DNA of 23,697 nt from Chrysochromulina parva (taxonomy: Eukaryota > Haptophyta > Prymnesiales > Chrysochromulinaceae), in contig PJAB01000567.1 of assembly GCA_002887195.1 (NCBI GenBank), positions 1-23,697 on the forward strand, given 5' to 3'. Of this stretch, positions 8,831 to 17,700 are shown piece after piece (position 1 is the stretch's first letter; each line of letters starts with the position of its first letter). A program made the translations under genes and the position numbers. The notes beneath the pieces were generated by a model. That model did not search any database, had not been told where the DNA came from, and worked only from the letters and a program-made list of their open reading frames with translations.

Positions 8831-9693
8831 GTGATCAGTGAATACGATAACCCGTGACATGCAGACATGCACCCAGTTGCGACAGGGCTGCTTTCGGAGT
8901 CGGTGGGGCCGCGGGTGGGAGCAGCGAGGGGACGTTTGGCGGTGCAGCGGCTCATCCGCGAGGAGTGCGTGCAGCTGGCCAGCGTTCGTGGCAGACGGAT
9001 GGTGCCCATTTCAACGGTAATGCACGTCCCACGGCCTGAACGGGGGGCTGCCTGTGCGTTCTTTGTGAGCTTATTATGACGGGAGCGGACTGGACAGAGT
9101 TCGTGTCGAAAGAGATTCGCGGGTTCTAAGATACGATCCCGTGCGTGTCGTAACGAAACTCAATTCGTTAAGTGACGTTCATCAACGAAACTATCCAAAT
9201 GGGGATCGCACTGGCATTCTGCCGCATTGCGCGTTCATCAAGATCGGAAAAAAGAATGACAGGACGCTTCATCGGTGCGACCAGTTCGGCTCTTGCGGTG
9301 CACTTCACCCGAGCGATGAATTTCACCTCCGCATTCACCAGCACCCGTCACAGATTGCGCGAACAGCTGTCAAAGCATAAGCCGACAGCGTTTGTGGCTC
9401 CACCGCCTCGCATGCTCTTGGGGCTCGGCATCGCTGGTTGTGGACTACAAGTGGTCAAGATCTTGCGATCGACCGCTTGAGGTGGTTCAGACGTGAGGAC
9501 CCAGAGTGTGCCCGGTTTGAGAGACGTGCAATGTCTGGAGAGCACATTTGCACTGCCGCTAGATGTGAGTGTGTGTGCCTCACGATTCGCATAGAAAAGA
9601 TGAATACCTTCGACTTCCCTGGAGCGAGTACATCTGCGCTGCCGTTAAACGCTTTACATAATGTGTGTGCTCTACAAGTACATAATACCTTCG
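8831..9693. other. Spacer of about 860 bp with small unassigned ORFs
   Basis: This lies between the convergent bL34m (+) and sulfatase (-) genes, so it should hold both 3' ends. GC content falls between about 9100 and 9700. Plus ORFs at 8867-9079 (70 codons) and 9172-9480 (102 codons) lack recognisable motifs, although the second contains RMLLGLGIAGCGLQVVKIL, a possible membrane segment. Each has at most about 0.2 chance of being real. No RNA gene was recognised. Confidence 0.4.
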
Positions 9694-12375
9694 CTAAATT
9701 CTGGCGGCGGCTCGAGCCGGCGGCGGCACGGCCGCACACTCGCGCTCTGCCTCCGCCGCCTCCAGGTGGTTGCGCAGCCGCCCTTGCAGGCGCGTAATCT
9801 CAACTCGCAGATTGAGCAGCTCCGTGCCACTCAGGTTGAGCGCGGCTCTTTCTGCGGGGACCATCAAGTTGCGTTGCTCGGCGCCATCGGCCTGCAGGTC
9901 GTAGAGCTGCAGTGGCCGCCAGTAAGCTGCATGATGCTTATTGACCTGATAATTGTGCCTCGGGTCTGTCGTGCCGCCCTTGGCAATCGGCTTGATGCGT
10001 GGAGCGTAGAGCAAGCGGTAGCGGCTCGTGCTGACCGCACGAGCTTCTCCCACTTCGCAGAAGAGGATGCGTTCATGGGGCGTTCCGTGCGCCCACGCAC
10101 CCTGCCACGTCGAGACGACGTGCTCGGCACGGGCAATAGCCTGTGCGTCCGACAGTGCATCCGACTGCACGTCCAGCGCGGCGGTGCTCATCAAGAGTGG
10201 CGCCAAGCTCCTACCGGTGAGCTGCTCTGCGAGCGGGTTCGATGGCACCCGCGGTACCAACTCATCATCGAAAGCTGTGGTCGCTGGAGCCGAGAGCGGC
10301 GGCACGAGGGCGGGCCGCTCCACAAGTAACGGTTCGGCCTCAGGCTCCTTGAGTTCAGCATTCTCGAATGGGGACGAATTCGACCGAATGGGACGATTAG
10401 TCTCTTCGAGTTGGACCGAAGCCTCGTCCACGCCGTAGTTGAGGGTGTCATTGGGGGTTAGGGCCAGCACGCGGCGCTCCCCTGGTGGCGAGGGCTGCTG
10501 CTTCGCAGGCTGCAGTACGTCCTTCCGTTGCTGCTGCTGCTGCGGCGGCGGCGGCGGCGGCGGCAGTCGGTAGAGAGGAACGTTGGCTGCATGCAAAAGG
10601 GTGGGCAGCAAATCAAGATGCGAGACGAGGTGGGGGTAGGCGGTCAGGCGCGGTGCGAGCTTCGCCGGCCAGCGCAGCAGCAGCGGCACACGCGAGCCAC
10701 CCGTGTAGCAATGCCCCTTGTCGAATGCCGCGTGGTCTGAGGTGAAGATGGTCAGCGTGCTGGCATCCTGCCCACTCTCTCGTAGCGCTTGGAGCACAGC
10801 GCTAACCCCTTCGTCCATCCATGCGAGCGCGAGCGGGTAATGCCGGTGACCGAAGCGCGGATCGCTCTCAATTGCTTCGTCCATCATGATGGACTGCCGC
10901 CCTTGCGCGCCCTGTGCGCCGGTGCCGGTACGCGGAAGCAGTGCCTTGACACTCACCTTCGCCAGCCGGCACGCGCGCTTGCGCGAGGCCATCACATGCG
11001 AGCTGTTCGCAGCCCAAAGCCCGCCCGGCGTGTAGCGCGGGTCAGCCTGCATGCTGGTGAGCACCTCGGGATTGTGCGGCAGCGTCCATCCTACGTACAG
11101 GAAGAAGGGTGTCACCTTGCCACGCGCCATGGTCATGAACCGCACAGCGCCGTCGGCGATCCACTCAATGTTGTGCAGGAGCATGGCCGAAGGGAGCACA
11201 TGCTGCCCCGGGTATAGGTTATTGACGTAGAGCCGCTCGGCAAAGTCAAAGCCGCATCGACGCACGTGCATCTGGACTGCCCGGTACTCGGCTTGCACTG
11301 TGGTTTTGACTGTGCGCCAGCTCGCCATGCTGCTCGACACGACACGCTGCCGCTCTGCCGTACTGGCTCTCGGCGCAGGGTAGCCTAGGTGCCACTTGCC
11401 CACGATGCCGGTCGCGTACCCGCGCGCTCGCAGCAGGCTGGCGGCTGTTGGCATCGAGCACGTAGCGCTTCCACGCTCTTCTTCAGCGAGGTGATCCACA
11501 GCACTCGAGCGGTTGGAGCCCGCATCATGCGCGGCGCCGGCGCCGGCTGCACGCTCGCGCAAGGGCAAGTTGATGTTGAAGCCGATGGCCGCCAGCTCCG
11601 GGCTCATCGCCGAGAGCCCATCGACGCCAATCTGCTCGACTTTTGGCCGCGGCGTCGAACTATGGAAGGCGCACGATGGATGGCGGCCTGTGAGCAGTGC
11701 ATACCGGCTCGGCGTGCACAGCGGCCCAGGCGTGTGGCAGTTAGCGAATCGGACGCCGCCGGCACCGAGCGAGTCGGTGCTGGGCGTGAACCCTTTGCCA
11801 AGATCGTGCGGCTGCAAGTCGTCAGCCACCATGAACACTATGTTTGGCAAAGCACTGCGAGGCACTGGCACGTCTGAGCGATAGAATGGCGAGACCCCAC
11901 GGGCATATTGCTTCACAAGTAGCCGGCGAGGCAAAGTCTGTCCGGCGACATTATAGTTTTTATTGCGTGCAGCCTCGGCGGCTACTTGTGAAGCTGTCGT
12001 CAGCGACGCAGTGCCGTTCCGAAGTGATGTCAACACGAGGCTACTCTCTTCGATTGGCGGTGATGAGGGCGGCAGCAAATCTTGCGGCACGCGCGGTGCC
12101 TCGGGCTGCGTGTGGCTTTCGGACAAGATGAGAAAATAGGCTGCGATCAGCAAGGTCTGCAAGAGTACGAGAGCACCAGCGAACACGCGAGGTCTTGGCG
12201 CGAGCATGTTTTGTAACAGGCGCTGCAGCCGACGAACCACCGGTCTCGCGCCAAGCCACCCAAAGACGATCCCATGACGCGCTAAAAAGGGTTGGAACAG
12301 GTGTGAATGAGAATGTATCGGTGTGATTTCTGAAAGGAGGGGCGAGTGTGGGCGCCGGATGAATCTTGAAACCAT
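9694..12375 (-). CDS. Type II membrane-anchored sulfatase (formylglycine-dependent)
   Basis: From the ATG at 12375 the protein has 893 residues; an alternative start at 12207 (MLAPRPRVFAGALVLLQ) puts the anchor at the very N terminus. One membrane helix (about 63-84) and no other hydrophobic span suggest a Golgi or cell-surface enzyme facing the lumen. Catalytic features of the alkaline-phosphatase-like sulfatase fold are complete: NIVFMVADD (metal aspartates D185/D186), CTPSRYALLTGRHP (C220, which would be converted to formylglycine), GYATGIVGKWHLG (K327, H329), LPHNP (H434) and FTSDHAAFDKGHCYTGGSRVP (D547, H548, K553). These enzymes cleave sulfate esters, probably of sulfated polysaccharides here. 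There are at least five N-glycosylation sequons. A poly-Pro/poly-Gln stretch (about 605-618) and an acidic linker interrupt the C-terminal subdomain. Single exon. Confidence 0.92.
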   Translation of the reverse strand: MVSRFIRRPHSPLLSEITPIHSHSHLFQPFLARHGIVFGWLGARPVVRRLQRLLQNMLAPRPRVFAGALVLLQTLLIAAYFLILSESHTQPEAPRVPQDLLPPSSPPIEESSLVLTSLRNGTASLTTASQVAAEAARNKNYNVAGQTLPRRLLVKQYARGVSPFYRSDVPVPRSALPNIVFMVADDLQPHDLGKGFTPSTDSLGAGGVRFANCHTPGPLCTPSRYALLTGRHPSCAFHSSTPRPKVEQIGVDGLSAMSPELAAIGFNINLPLRERAAGAGAAHDAGSNRSSAVDHLAEEERGSATCSMPTAASLLRARGYATGIVGKWHLGYPAPRASTAERQRVVSSSMASWRTVKTTVQAEYRAVQMHVRRCGFDFAERLYVNNLYPGQHVLPSAMLLHNIEWIADGAVRFMTMARGKVTPFFLYVGWTLPHNPEVLTSMQADPRYTPGGLWAANSSHVMASRKRACRLAKVSVKALLPRTGTGAQGAQGRQSIMMDEAIESDPRFGHRHYPLALAWMDEGVSAVLQALRESGQDASTLTIFTSDHAAFDKGHCYTGGSRVPLLLRWPAKLAPRLTAYPHLVSHLDLLPTLLHAANVPLYRLPPPPPPPQQQQQRKDVLQPAKQQPSPPGERRVLALTPNDTLNYGVDEASVQLEETNRPIRSNSSPFENAELKEPEAEPLLVERPALVPPLSAPATTAFDDELVPRVPSNPLAEQLTGRSLAPLLMSTAALDVQSDALSDAQAIARAEHVVSTWQGAWAHGTPHERILFCEVGEARAVSTSRYRLLYAPRIKPIAKGGTTDPRHNYQVNKHHAAYWRPLQLYDLQADGAEQRNLMVPAERAALNLSGTELLNLRVEITRLQGRLRNHLEAAEAERECAAVPPPARAAARI
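10527..10565 (-). repeat. Trinucleotide tracts coding Pro and Gln in the sulfatase
   Basis: On the plus strand a GCTGCTGCTGCTGC tract is followed directly by a run of GGC, giving seven Pro then five Gln codons in the minus-strand sulfatase. It lies in a loop after the catalytic half, where length variation should be tolerated. Confidence 0.75.
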
Positions 12376-12489
12376 CCCCCGGAGTTTCACACACAGCCAT
12401 TGCGATTTAAAAATTAAATTTGATATGGAAGGCGCGAGAAGTTGGAAACAGGGGAAGCGATATTGAAATCACCTACCCCGGAGCCTACG
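12376..12489. promoter_or_regulatory. Short AT-rich spacer upstream of the sulfatase gene
   Basis: Only about 114 bp separates the stop of the TIR-like/TPR gene from the sulfatase start, both on the minus strand. It contains GATTTAAAAATTAAATTTGATATGG at 12403-12427, the most AT-rich run in the neighbourhood. It is a candidate core promoter for the sulfatase, a terminator for the upstream gene, or both. Confidence 0.4.
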
Positions 12490-14661
12490 CTACGGCTGTA
12501 AAGCGAAAGCGAAAGCGACCTCCTCCTCCTGTGAGAGTGCTACTGCGCAGCGGCGCGTCTCAGAGTGCTGCGGCCCGAGGACTGTCCTCATGCGCTCAAG
12601 AGCCGATTTCAGTGAATGGATCCCTCCACCTGCCGCGCACTCGAGCCGTGCGTGGATGGCCTCGAGCATCAGCGTCGTGTCCACCATAGGGCCCAGTGCT
12701 TCACGCGCCGTGCTGATCACGCGTGCATCTACGAGTGCGCGGGCGCTCTCCAAGCGGCCTTGTGCGCGGCGCACGTCTGCGAGCCAGGCTTGTGAGCGCA
12801 GCCGTGTGCGATGGCCCTCCGCGAGCGTTGCGATGCAGCCGCCAAGTGCTTCGAACAGCAGAGTCTCGGCCTCGCCCAGCTGGCCCTGGTCATGCAGCAG
12901 CCGCCCCAGATTGCTGATTGTGGTGAGCGTGCTCGGGTGCCGATTGCCGAGCGTCGCACGAAACCCCTCGAGCGCCTCGCGGAGCAATACCCTCGCATCC
13001 TCCAGCTGGCCCTGGGCTTGCAGCAGCGACCCCAGATTGTTGGTGGAGGCAAGCGTGTTCGGGTGACGAGTGCCGAGAATTGCACGGCTCGCCTCGAGCG
13101 CCTCGCGGAGCAAGACACCAGCATCCTCGAGCTGGCCCTGGCCCTGCAGCAGCAGCCCCAGATTGCTGATGGAGTCGAGCGTTTCCGGGTGCCGATTGCC
13201 GAGCGTCGCACGGCACCCCTCGAGCGCCTCGCGGAGCAAGACACCCGCGTCCTCGAGCTGGCCCTGGTCTTGCAGCAGCGTCCCTAGACAGTTGATGGAG
13301 TCGAGCGTTTCCGGGTGCCAGTTGCCGAACCTGGCACGCCGTGCCTCGAGCGCCTCGCGGTACAAGACCTCCGCGCCCTCGAGCTGGCCCTGGGCCTGCA
13401 GCAGCAACCCCAGGTTTATCTGCAGTGCCGACGTCGCCCGCTTCTTTCGCGGCATGCGCATCAGCGCGGCGCGGCCCTCCGCCGCGAGCCACTCGCGCAG
13501 CGACGCGCACACCGTCTTCGTCACCGCGCCGATGCCGCCCTCGAGCTTCGCTACCTCTGCCAGGATGTAGTCGCGATCCTCGATCTTGGTGATCTGCGCG
13601 TCGGCCGCGTCCAGGCACGCCACGATGCCCGCAATCTCGCCCAAGTCGAACGTCAGCAGCGCCTCGAAGCCATCGACGTCCGCGGGCGCGAGCACCACGT
13701 GCAGCGTGGCGCCCTTGGCGAGCGCCTTGACGAGCTCGAACAAGCACCACGCGCGCGTCATCGCGCCCGGTCCGCGGCGCACCCAGCCGGCTGGCGGCTC
13801 TCCGCGATCAGGCAGGAAATAGGGCTGCTTTGGCGCGGGCCACTCGGCCGTGAGCGGCGAGCAGTACAGGAGGATCTCGCTGATGGCCGCCATCGCATCG
13901 GAAAAGACGTGGTCCGTGTCCTCCTTGCGCGCCGTGTGCTCCTCGCTGCCCCGGGGGTAGCGCTCGGCATCAAACTCGCCCGAGAGCAGCGTCTGCGAGG
14001 CTGCAAAGATGTCGATCCATACGTAGCGCGTCACGCCGTCGGCGGCCTCGAGCTCGGTCAGCCTGCGCTCGATGGCATCGAGCATATCACCCAGCTTCGT
14101 TCCCTCCCACGAGTACGAGAAGAAGGTGGTCGCGAGGCCGATGAGCGCGCCCACAACCTCGCCGCGCGCCTCCGCCGCGAGCGCGAGCGACTCGATGAGC
14201 GAGAGCCCCGTCGAGCGCGTGAGCGCGCACACGCTCCACTCGAAGCCCTCCTCCTTGATCAGGTCGCCCATCAGCATGCCGAGCGCGCCGCGCGCGCGGA
14301 AGAAGCGCCGGATGGCGCGCAGCATCGCACGGGTTATTCCACGCTGGCCGCTCGGCAGGCGGAGCTTGTGCGGGCGCACCGGCACGTCGAGCGTGCCCTT
14401 GGGCACGCGCGCCGTCGCGATGGCGTCAAAGAGCGCTTCGGCGAGGGAATCGGCGATGCCGCAACCCTTCGATGTCGCGCAGCCCGAGCCGCGCAAGCGC
14501 ATCCCTCTGTACGGCCAAGGGGCTGGAGCCCGACCGTGCCCTTCGCTCCTACATTGTAAAGTTGCACCGCGCCCCAAGGAAAAAAGGGAAGGGGTCAATT
14601 CCACCTTAGTCCAAATAATGAGGTTGCGCTCAACACGGCGGTTGTTCAAAGTTCGAAGCAT
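12490..14661 (-). CDS. TIR-like domain fused to kinesin-light-chain-type TPR repeats
   Basis: The reading frame has 723 codons from the ATG at 14661. The first 50 residues look atypical, so the Met at residue 54 (14502) may be the true start. Residues about 170-330 resemble a divergent TIR fold: TTFFSYSWEGTKLGDML (strand A and loop), TRYVWIDIFAAS (strand B), ISEILLYCSPLTAEW (strand D-like) and TRAWCLFELVKAL, where E309 aligns with the WCxxEL glutamate that is catalytic in TIR NADases. Residues 411-622 are five TPRs of exactly 42 residues (conserved Gly at 418, 460, 502, 544, 586), each with NLGxLLQxQGQLEdAxxLLREALE and LGxxHPxTL as in kinesin light chains and nephrocystin-3. A degenerate repeat ends the protein. 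TPRs bind partners; the TIR-like part could signal or cleave NAD+, but that is inferred. No nucleotide-binding (STAND) module lies between. Confidence 0.85.
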   Translation of the reverse strand: MLRTLNNRRVERNLIIWTKVELTPSLFSLGRGATLQCRSEGHGRAPAPWPYRGMRLRGSGCATSKGCGIADSLAEALFDAIATARVPKGTLDVPVRPHKLRLPSGQRGITRAMLRAIRRFFRARGALGMLMGDLIKEEGFEWSVCALTRSTGLSLIESLALAAEARGEVVGALIGLATTFFSYSWEGTKLGDMLDAIERRLTELEAADGVTRYVWIDIFAASQTLLSGEFDAERYPRGSEEHTARKEDTDHVFSDAMAAISEILLYCSPLTAEWPAPKQPYFLPDRGEPPAGWVRRGPGAMTRAWCLFELVKALAKGATLHVVLAPADVDGFEALLTFDLGEIAGIVACLDAADAQITKIEDRDYILAEVAKLEGGIGAVTKTVCASLREWLAAEGRAALMRMPRKKRATSALQINLGLLLQAQGQLEGAEVLYREALEARRARFGNWHPETLDSINCLGTLLQDQGQLEDAGVLLREALEGCRATLGNRHPETLDSISNLGLLLQGQGQLEDAGVLLREALEASRAILGTRHPNTLASTNNLGSLLQAQGQLEDARVLLREALEGFRATLGNRHPSTLTTISNLGRLLHDQGQLGEAETLLFEALGGCIATLAEGHRTRLRSQAWLADVRRAQGRLESARALVDARVISTAREALGPMVDTTLMLEAIHARLECAAGGGIHSLKSALERMRTVLGPQHSETRRCAVALSQEEEVAFAFALQP
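12825..13425 (-). repeat. 126-bp tandem repeats encoding the TPR units
   Basis: About five direct repeats of 126 bp match the 42-residue TPR periodicity. The middle copies (roughly 13060-13320) are very similar at DNA level: the segment coding LEDAGVLLREALEG recurs with few changes. This points to recent unequal duplication or gene conversion rather than ancient divergence. Confidence 0.8.
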
Positions 14662-14715
14662 ATCAAGAAAGAATCCAATCGTGGTCGCAGCCTCCTGAGA
14701 AAAAAAGCGGCAGGG
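14662..14715. promoter_or_regulatory. 54-bp gap between divergent gene starts
   Basis: If both first ATGs are used, only 54 bp separates the TIR-like/TPR gene (-) from the RhoGEF gene (+). This tight head-to-head layout implies a shared bidirectional promoter. The short A-run at 14698-14706 is the only notable element. Confidence 0.35.
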
Positions 14716-17700
14716 ATGAGCTATCCTCTTTCCTCTGTATCAGAGGAATATGCTGGCACGAGAGGCAAGCCATGGGGGCGTCTCAAGTCCATCGGCAAGC
14801 AAAATGCCGGCAGTCACGAGCTGCACGCTATGACGGTGAGCATTGGCCGCAGGAGAGAGTGCACCGTCGAGATTCCTCCATCGAGTGAACATGCGGTAAT
14901 CTCCGGACACCACTGCACGATCACGCTCAACCCAACCACGGGCGAGGTGATGATCGAGGATCTGTCGTCGAATGGCACGTTCGTCAACCTTAAAAGGCTC
15001 GAGCAAGGGAAGTGCATGCCACTCCGGCCGAAGGACCGGATTGGCTTTAGCGAGCCCATCGGCGACCCTTCGGCTGAGGGGGCGCCGCCGCTGCCTGCGT
15101 ACGCCTTCGCCTTCGAGGACCTGCTCATCGGTGACCGGCCGTGGCTGCCGCCGTGCCGCGAGCTCATCACGTCGGAGCGCACGTACCTCGAGTGCCTCGA
15201 GAAGATGGTCACCTCATACCTGAGACCTCTACGGCAGTGGGCACAGGAGCAGGCGACAGACTCGGTGGCGGCGGCAGCGGAGCGCAAGGGCGTGGTGACG
15301 GTCCAGGAGCTCGGCGAGGTCTTCGGCAACGTCGAGGCCTTGCTGACCATCAACGGTGACCTGTACACCGACCTGCACGGCGTTCGAGGGCGCGAACCAG
15401 ACCCAAGGTTGCAGGCGCGCGTGTTGGCTGTGTGGGCGCACGGTCCTGGGCGCTACTATGAGCCACACGTCAAGGGCTTCCATGATGCGCACGCAAAGCT
15501 CACGCAGCTGCTGACCAAGCGGCCGCTCTTCGCCGCCGCGGTGCGCGTACTCGAGCTGCAGCCGCAGATGAAAGGGTTGCGTCTGCAGCAACTGCTGATC
15601 ACCACGGTACATCCTCTGATGGCCTCTCTGATGGCAAGCTGATTGCACGAGGTAGCCGCTGCGGCAGCTGCTGATCACCACGGGGCAGCGGCTTCCTCGG
15701 TACATCCTCTGATGGCCTCTCTGATGGCATGCTGATTGCCTCGCTCATCAGGTGCAGCGGCTACCTCGGTACATCCTCCTGCTGCGCGAGATCATCAAGT
15801 GCATCCCTGAGACGGAGGAGGGGCTGGCCAGTGGCCAGAACGGCGCGGGCGCGGCGGAGAGCAGTGTACGGACCTCACTACGTAGCTCGGCCACGGAGGA
15901 TCCACTACGTAGCCCGGCTGGCCAACAGCATCCCATGGACGGCGACAGCGAAGGCGAAGGCGCGCCACGCACGGCCAGAGTGGCCCGGTGGAGCACGGCA
16001 ACCGTGGTCGACGGCACACCCGACGGAGACGGCACACGCGACTGCGCGCCGGCAGACGGTTCTGAGGAGGAGAATAGCGAGCAGCTGCCCCGTACGCGTA
16101 CGAGCACGCGCGCCCTGAGGCGCCCAGGCACACGGCCAGGCCCCACCGACGAGGCACTCGCGCTCGCCGAGGTGCGTGGCACGGGCGCGCTGCTCCGGCT
16201 GGCACTCGAGCGCATCCACAAGGTGACGGCGGGCGTCGATGCCAAGCTCGGGGATGCCGGGAGGCGGCAGCGTGCCATGAAAGTGCTGAGCGACCTGCTG
16301 CGGCGCCCCGATCTGATCGCGCCGTCACGAGCGCTGCTACGCGAAGGCAAGCTCACGAGGCTGCGGGCGCCCGTGGCCACGCCTCTGAACCTCATCGTGC
16401 GCGCGTCCTCGCAGCCGCTCGCCTCGACACGCGACGTGTTCCTCTTCTCCGATCTGCTCCTCTTTTCAAGCGGAGAGGGCGCTGTCAAGAGCGTGCTGTC
16501 GCTCTCATCTCTCATCCTGATCACTGCCGACAGCTACCGATGCCCGGGCATCAACCAGGGCCGCCCAATGCCCTACACGCTGCCCGATGGCTGGGCCGCC
16601 CACCATCAACTGGGGCCGGCCAATGCCCAAGCCGCTGCCCGTCTTGAGAGCTCCGCCATCTGGCCCGCGATCGCCACTCTCGACATGGACCCACGCTCTG
16701 TGCAGTCGGATCTGCCACTGCTTCTCGTCCTCGCGACCAAAAAAGAGTCGGCCGGCTTCGACCAGATGCTGCTCAAGGCATCGAGCGTGGAGGAGCGGCG
16801 CGCATGGTACGATGAGATCGTACAGGCGGCCATCGATTGCATGCGCTCACCAGCTCAAGCCGAGACAGCTGCGGAGGCGGTGGGCGAGGGCGGTGCCGCC
16901 GGTGCGGCGGAGGGCGGCGAGAACCCCTCTCTCCGCGCGTCCCCCTCGTCCTATTTTGGCTTCTCGTTCTCGCCGTCGCAGCGGCATTCGCAAATGGTGG
17001 ACGAACCGGCGGAGGATGTCGGCACGCGCTCCAAGTATGACGTTCTGCACAAGATTTGCATCACGCTGCACAGCCGCACGAACAAGAGTAGCGGCGGCAA
17101 CGCCGCCCTCGCCGCCGCCCTCGCCGCCGTCAGCCGTATCCCAGATTCAGATCCACCGTCGTTAGCCGTCGCGAGCCCGAGCAACGGCGTCGACCTCTCG
17201 GCCACCATGCCCATGAGGCGCACGTCAGGCGCTCCAAGCGACCATCATCCAGCGAGTCTCCTTCCAGCGCCGCCGCCGCAGGCCCCAGCTCAAGCCGAGT
17301 ATGACGCCACGATCGCCTCGGTAGTTGCAGCTCAGCGCAGCAATCTGGAGTGGGCGATCTGGAAATCAACGACGTCACCGCTTCGCGCGTCCGAAGAGCT
17401 CCAGATAGAGGAGGATGCCAAGACGTTCGCCAACGTGACGGGTACCAGCCGCGCCGTGGCCCTTGCGCACGTGTACAGTGGCAGGTACAGTGGCAAGTCG
17501 GTAGTGGAGGTCATCAACATGTACTTCGAGGGCGGCGGCGGCGGAGACAGCGGCGGAGACAGCGGCAGCGGCAGCGGCGGCGGCGGCGGCGGCGGCGGCG
17601 ATGGCAGTGGCGGCGCGAGCGTGCCTTCAGTCTCGCGGTTCGCGATCCCCACTCCGAGCCTGCCGACTGGAGCAGACTCCTCTCGCCTCAGCTCGTCACA

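Noticed and set aside
12376..12390. Sulfatase start at 12390
   Set aside because: This codon is GTG; ATGs at 12375 and 12207 are better, and the latter sits directly before the membrane anchor.
12825..13425. Regularly spaced direct repeats resembling a CRISPR array
   Set aside because: The 126-bp period encodes 42-residue TPRs in one open frame, with no short repeat plus unique spacer pattern.
13315..14559. Plus-strand ORF of 414 codons opposite the TIR-like/TPR gene
   Set aside because: It is Arg/His/Ala-rich without motifs, while the minus strand has clear TPRs and a TIR-like domain across the same bases.
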